Assembly: GCA_949130495.1 (NCBI GenBank)
Contig: OX422213.1
Span: 537,215,467 to 537,279,466, forward strand
Direction: 5' to 3'
Origin: Sambucus nigra
Taxonomy: Eukaryota; Streptophyta; Magnoliopsida; Dipsacales; Adoxaceae
Length of the DNA: 64,000 nt
Of the stretch, positions 59,817 through 64,000 are shown in pieces. Position 1 is the stretch's first letter, and each line of letters begins with the position of its first letter. Both the position numbers and the translations under genes were made by a program. The notes under the pieces are model-generated. The model did no database searches. It was not told where the DNA came from and saw nothing but the letters and a program-made list of their open reading frames with translations.

Positions 59817-60099
59817 CTGTGGAAAAGAGTGTCATAATAAGTAACTATGATAGCATTGTAGGAACACATTTGATACTTCAAATATTTTTCAAAGGATACA
59901 ATAAGTTTTGCTCCAAAAGTTACCCAAATATTCAGTCCCGGCTACCAACACGCAATACATAAAATCATTTTGCCTCATCTAAGCACAAACCCTATTGTTC
60001 TCTTATCCAAACGAAAATCATAGCATTAGCCTTAACCAATCATAAACCGCAGAAGCCTAACATTCATAATTTAAAGCAATAACTGAAATAAATCTCCCT

Positions 60100-60119
60100 C
60101 CCCCCCCCCCCCCCCCCCC
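60100..60119. repeat. Poly-C run, 20 bases
   Basis: An uninterrupted run of C within the CACTA right part. It is prone to length variation and sequencing error. Confidence 0.95.
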
Positions 60120-60860
60120 AACTGTAAAGTTAAGTGAATGAAAAAATTAGGAGGAATGCATATCATAAGAGATATAGGGAAATGTTCAAGAGGAGATTAT
60201 ACCTGATTTGAACTATGGTGCCGAAGCACAACTCCAAGCCCTAATATCTACATAAACCAAAATGTAGAAACGAAAACTCAATTTTGAGAAATTGATAAAC
60301 TCAAATCATAAAATCAAATCGATTCAGGAATCAGAAACTAAATCGATTCATAAATCCATAAATTGTAAACCCAAATGGAAGGTCTGAACCGATTCATGAA
60401 TCAGAACCTAAATCGATTCATAAACCCTAAAAATCATAAAATACCAAACTAAGAGAAAGAAATCAATTCACAAACCTTTGAATGTTTTGTGGTAAATCGT
60501 AAATAGATTCTGAATTGATTAAGAGAAAGAAAGAAATAGGGGTTACCATGAGCTTTGTGGTAAATCATAAATGCTTTGTGGACACCATGAGCTTCATTAG
60601 TGTTATTGAAAATGGGAGAAACAGGTAGGAGACAAATTGGGAGGGAAGTATTCCGCTTCTATTTTGAGAGGGATCCTGCTTCTAGTTCGTGAGCGCTGTT
60701 ACAAAATTCATTTTCATTCAATTACTTTTAAAATTTTAATTTAATTAGTAACACATATGTTAATTTAGTAACGGTATATTTTTGTTAAAATTTGTAATGG
60801 TAGGATACTGTTAGTAATCAATAAATTAGTCTGTTACTAAAAGCTTGTTTTGGTGTAGTG

Positions 60861-62202
60861 ATGATTTAACCGATTACAAAATCACTAGATATGTAAGAAA
60901 TTCTAAAATCAGTTTAGTCAAACCTAAAACATACTTTTAGACCTTTCAAAATATTTGCAGATCAAGAGAGAATCTTGTTGAGAAATATCCAAGATCCTAA
61001 AACTTTTAGGTTTTGAAAATATTATATAGAAAGTGCAACCCCCAATCAAGATCTCAAAACTAGATCTTAGTCTGATAGTTTGAATAAAATGAAATCAGAA
61101 TTAATATTGTTAGTTTAGGGTTTGAATACAAAAAATCAGTTTTAAAAATAACCAATAAATAAGATTTCTCGAAATAAGAAATCAAGATAGTGAACTATCT
61201 ATGTGATATGTATCAGAGAGATGAGATCTCAAGTTTTTATGTAGAGAAACTAAAAACTTTACTAATGTGATTAAGTTGGAAGGATGATTAAGAACAAGAG
61301 AGGATAACTTCTCAAAACATGATCTAAACACTCAAGATTAAATTCTCAGAAAACTATTTCTGGATTAGGGTTTGACGAAGTTAAGGTTAGGGTTTCCTTT
61401 CTCTCTCTTCTCTCCTCTCTATTTTTTTCTCTCAAACGAGGAAATATCAAAAGTCTCTAACTGCCTCACCCAAGGCATCTATTTATACTGGAGCTCAAAG
61501 GGTTCGGAACGATGCCATAAACCAAGGGCTGGGATTAAAGGAATTTAAAACGATGCAAATCTGAGGGTTCGCAGAAAGTGGTGCAAAGCCCAACTCTGAT
61601 TGGATAAAACAATCGCACTTGGATTAGTTCCAAACACATGCAGAACGTAGATTGAGATAATCCAAGGGTCCAAAATAAATCATATGTATCTGAGTGAATA
61701 AAAACACATATCAAACCGATGTATGTGCAACTTGTGTAGGCACACGATCAACTCTCAAACGCATGTTTATGAGTTCTAAAAAATTCTAGTTTCACCCACA
61801 TATATTTCTACCGCTTTTGGTTTCTACCCAAGTCAGTTTTAAGGAATAAAATATATTTATAAATTAACCCAAAGACTTTATTAAGTTTCAATTTTAATTT
61901 CCAAAAAAATATTTAAAATTCTTAGAAAAACTTAATTAAATCCCAAAAATTATCTAAAAATCATATTAGGGGATTTAACTCACACAAGGTCATAATGTGA
62001 ATGAAACATTATATGTATACAATCCTAGTGTGTGGTGTATGTGAAATACCATCAATAACTTGCAGAGGAATATCAATGTAGCTATCAAAGTTCTGAGGCT
62101 TGTTTGTTCGTCTAGGGATAGACACAATTTTGTCACTATTTCCAAACTAGATGAGCTCCTATATAATGCAGACTCAAATGAGTCAAAGATATAGGGTGAT
62201 TC
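60861..62202 (-). repeat. Probable 3' LTR of the antisense copia element, right part
   Basis: The segment resumes after the CACTA element. On the minus strand a GGGGGAGATTGAATCACCC stretch near 62196-62216 is a copia polypurine tract, so the LTR probably begins just after it. A CTCTCTCTTCTCTCCTCTC block is at 61400-61430. No coding potential. Confidence 0.45.
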
Positions 62203-62697
62203 AATCTCCCCCTTTGGAAATATGAGACAAAATCTCCTTTGAGTCAACAAGAACTCGTAGGAATACAAAAAAGAAATAAGGAAATCCTAACAAATCTATC
62301 TACCCAAACTCCTAGAAATGAAAAATTACGTAACTCAACTATGTACAAACCATTACCCTATCAAAATCTGATGCAATAAGGAGGTACGAAAATCTGCAAT
62401 AAGATACTTAAGATCAAGTTCAGTTGATGAGAATGTACATGAGTGTCCAAGTGGACTCAAAATTTCTTCCCCATTTTTTCTCAAACGGACAAAAGGTAGC
62501 AAGAATGGAATAAGGACAATTATAAATAGGTAGATAAGCACTAACTTGAATAAACAACGAGAATTCACACGAATCTCCTACATAAAGCAGATATAAGAGG
62601 TGTTGTTTGTCATTATACTAACAGCAATGCCTTACATCCTCAGAGATTAATTAAAAACATTTGAAAAAATGGTAGATTATACAAATTAAGAAAAAAT
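62203..62697 (-). other. 3' untranslated region of the antisense copia element
   Basis: Between the pol stop and the polypurine tract. No reading frame of note on either strand. Confidence 0.6.
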
Positions 62698-63613
62698 CTA
62701 TTCAGCCAAAACCATGCCAATTGATTTGCGTAATGATTCAAAATGTTTAAAATCCAAAGGTTTTGTAAACAAATAATCCAATTGTATATCAGTGGGTAGG
62801 TAATCTCTAGTTCTTTTGATTCAACTAATTCTCGTATGATGTGATATCGAATTTTAATATGTTTAGTACGAAAATGTTGAACTGGATTTTTAGAGATGTT
62901 GATCGCACATTGGTTATCGCGATAGAGATGGAGTTTTTCTTATTTTATACCATAATCTCTCACCATTAGTTGTGGACATAATAACTGGGCACAAAAACTT
63001 CCAGCTGCAATATATTCAGATTCTGCAGTGGATAAAAAGGTACAGTTCTATTTTTTGCTGGTCCAACCAACCAAGTTGTTACCAATGTAGTAACATGCAC
63101 CTGATGTACTTTTACTATCGTCGGAACACACATCCTAATCAGCGTCGATGTATCCAAATATAGTGCTAGATGTGTCATTAGTCTAACAAACCCCTAAATT
63201 GTGAGTGCCTTTTATGTATTTAATTATTCTTTTTACACGTATTAAACGTCTCTCTTTGGGATTATTCTAATGGTGGGCGCACACACACCACATATATGAT
63301 ATTAGGGTGTAAAGCAGTTAGGTAGAAGAAACTTCATATCATACTACGGTATAAAGTTAGAGTCAATGGATTTACCATTTTCATCTTTGAAGAGTTTGAC
63401 CGAGGTACTCGTAGGCGTTCTAGCGTCCTTAGCAGTATCTGAGCCAAACATTTTTACAATCTCTAATGAATATTTAGTTTGCGAAACAAATAAACCTTCT
63501 AAGTTTTGTTTAACTTGAAGACCTAAGAAAAATTGCAACTCCCCCATAAGCGACATTTTGAATTCTCTGTGCATAATGTCTGAGAAAGACTTGGCTTCTG
63601 AAGGGGAGGTGGA
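62698..63613 (-). pseudogene. Antisense copia pol: RT end and RNase H
   Basis: From 63613 on the minus strand: SEAKSFSDIMHREFKMSLMG, ELQFFLGLQVKQN and DARTPTSTSVKLFKDENGK, the end of copia RT. Then, over frameshifts, RNase H pieces: STAESEYIAAGSFCAQLL, CDQCAINISKNPVQHF-like sequence, KHIKIRYHIIRELVESKE, and the tail KPLDFKHFESLRKSIGMVLA with a stop at 62698-62700. The RT is cut at the YVDDxxFGS region, exactly where a second CACTA element begins (63614), so its upstream part lies beyond that insertion, outside the window. Confidence 0.9.
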
Positions 63614-64000
63614 CACTATACCAAAATGGCCAAATTATCACCTTTCAGCCGGCCACCCTTGTCACGCTCATTGACCGTGTCACGCCCATGACAATCTATT
63701 GTCACGATCATGGACCGTGACACGACCGTGACAAATTTTCTTGTCACGGACTTGTCATGGTCCATGACCGTGACAATACTTAAAATAATTATCACGGTCA
63801 AGGACCTTGACACGACCATGACGATGTTTTCAGCAAAAAAAGCCCTAGGCTTTTTTTTCCCACCATTTTTGGTTTTTCCCTCTCACTCTCTCTAAGAGAT
63901 TTCGAGATCTCTCTCTCTCTCTCTAAGGTATGTTTTTCATCTCTTTCTCTTTCATTTCTATATGTGTGTGTATATATGTGTGTATATGTATGTGTATATG
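63614..64000. mobile_element. Left end of a second CACTA transposon (continues beyond the window)
   Basis: CACTATACCAAAATGGCC starts at 63614 and breaks a copia RT frame. From 63655 to 63830 come four units of about 40 bp built from TGTCACGGTC, ATGGACCGTGACA and similar words, each an imperfect palindrome. These are the subterminal repeats of the element. CT and TG/TA microsatellites follow (63910-64000). The right terminus and target duplication are not in the window. It is related to the end at 3611-3620. Confidence 0.82.

Larger units (their letters stand above)
55331..60860. mobile_element. Pack-CACTA element carrying several host gene fragments
   Basis: The left end is CACTACACCAAAACATGCC; the right end reads TTTTGGTGTAGTG, whose complement is CACTACACCAAAACAAGC. 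The inverted repeats agree at about 25 of the first 30 positions. Subterminal TAGTAACGGTAAAATT-type units fill 55350-55720 and 60725-60845. The length is 5,530 bp. No TNP2-like transposase is visible, so it is non-autonomous. The 3-bp target duplication is not clean: TGC before and ATG after (left context AATGC). The interior holds pieces of at least four unrelated gene families with introns. It was inserted in a probable copia LTR. Confidence 0.88.

Overview
The window is AT-rich nuclear DNA of a flowering plant, probably a eudicot. It is almost entirely nested transposable elements. I found no intact host gene, rRNA, tRNA or CRISPR array. The superfamilies seen are chromodomain Ty3/gypsy (Tekay/Del type), Athila- and Tat-type Ty3/gypsy, SIRE-like and other Ty1/copia, CACTA, and a PIF/Harbinger-type MITE. 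All of these are typical of plant intergenic heterochromatin. Every long reading frame belongs to a decayed retroelement or to a captured gene fragment.

Layout. 1-3466: end of a decayed gypsy pol and its probable 3' LTR. 3467-3620: a CACTA end. 3621-6963: old sequence with one LTR-like/PBS-like stretch. 6964-7055 and 16560-16990: the 3' end of an antisense copia pol, split by a complete Tekay-type element (7056-16559, TSD TTTAT). 17530-24593: a young non-autonomous Tat-type element (TSD GTGTC, 559-bp LTRs differing at about four sites). It has lost gag, protease and RT and carries arrays of hairpin-forming tandem repeats. 25309-26121: a MITE with TAA target duplications. 26966-27337: palindromic repeats between microsatellites. 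29307-54712: one copia element torn apart by two later insertions, an antisense 14.2-kb Athila-type element (29918-44159, TSD AGGCG) and a SIRE-like copia element (45774-54209). About 54725-63613: an antisense copia element whose probable 3' LTR is interrupted by a 5.5-kb CACTA element (55331-60860). A second CACTA element begins at 63614 and runs off the window.

The most notable object is the 55331-60860 CACTA element. It has no visible transposase, but it carries fragments of several unrelated host genes on both strands: a RETICULATA-like (DUF3411) exon, an F-box/LRR-FBD-like piece with an intron, a BAHD acyltransferase piece, a GDSL esterase last exon, and an unknown two-exon Lys/Arg-rich reading frame. 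Splice signals are retained, so capture was at the DNA level. It is a Pack-CACTA type of gene-shuffling element.

Relative ages follow from nesting and LTR similarity judged by eye: Tat youngest, then Athila, then Tekay and SIRE-like; the outer copia and the left-edge gypsy remnant are oldest. Most premature stops in the coding remnants can be read as C-to-T changes of Gln or Arg codons, which fits deamination of methylated cytosines in silenced DNA.
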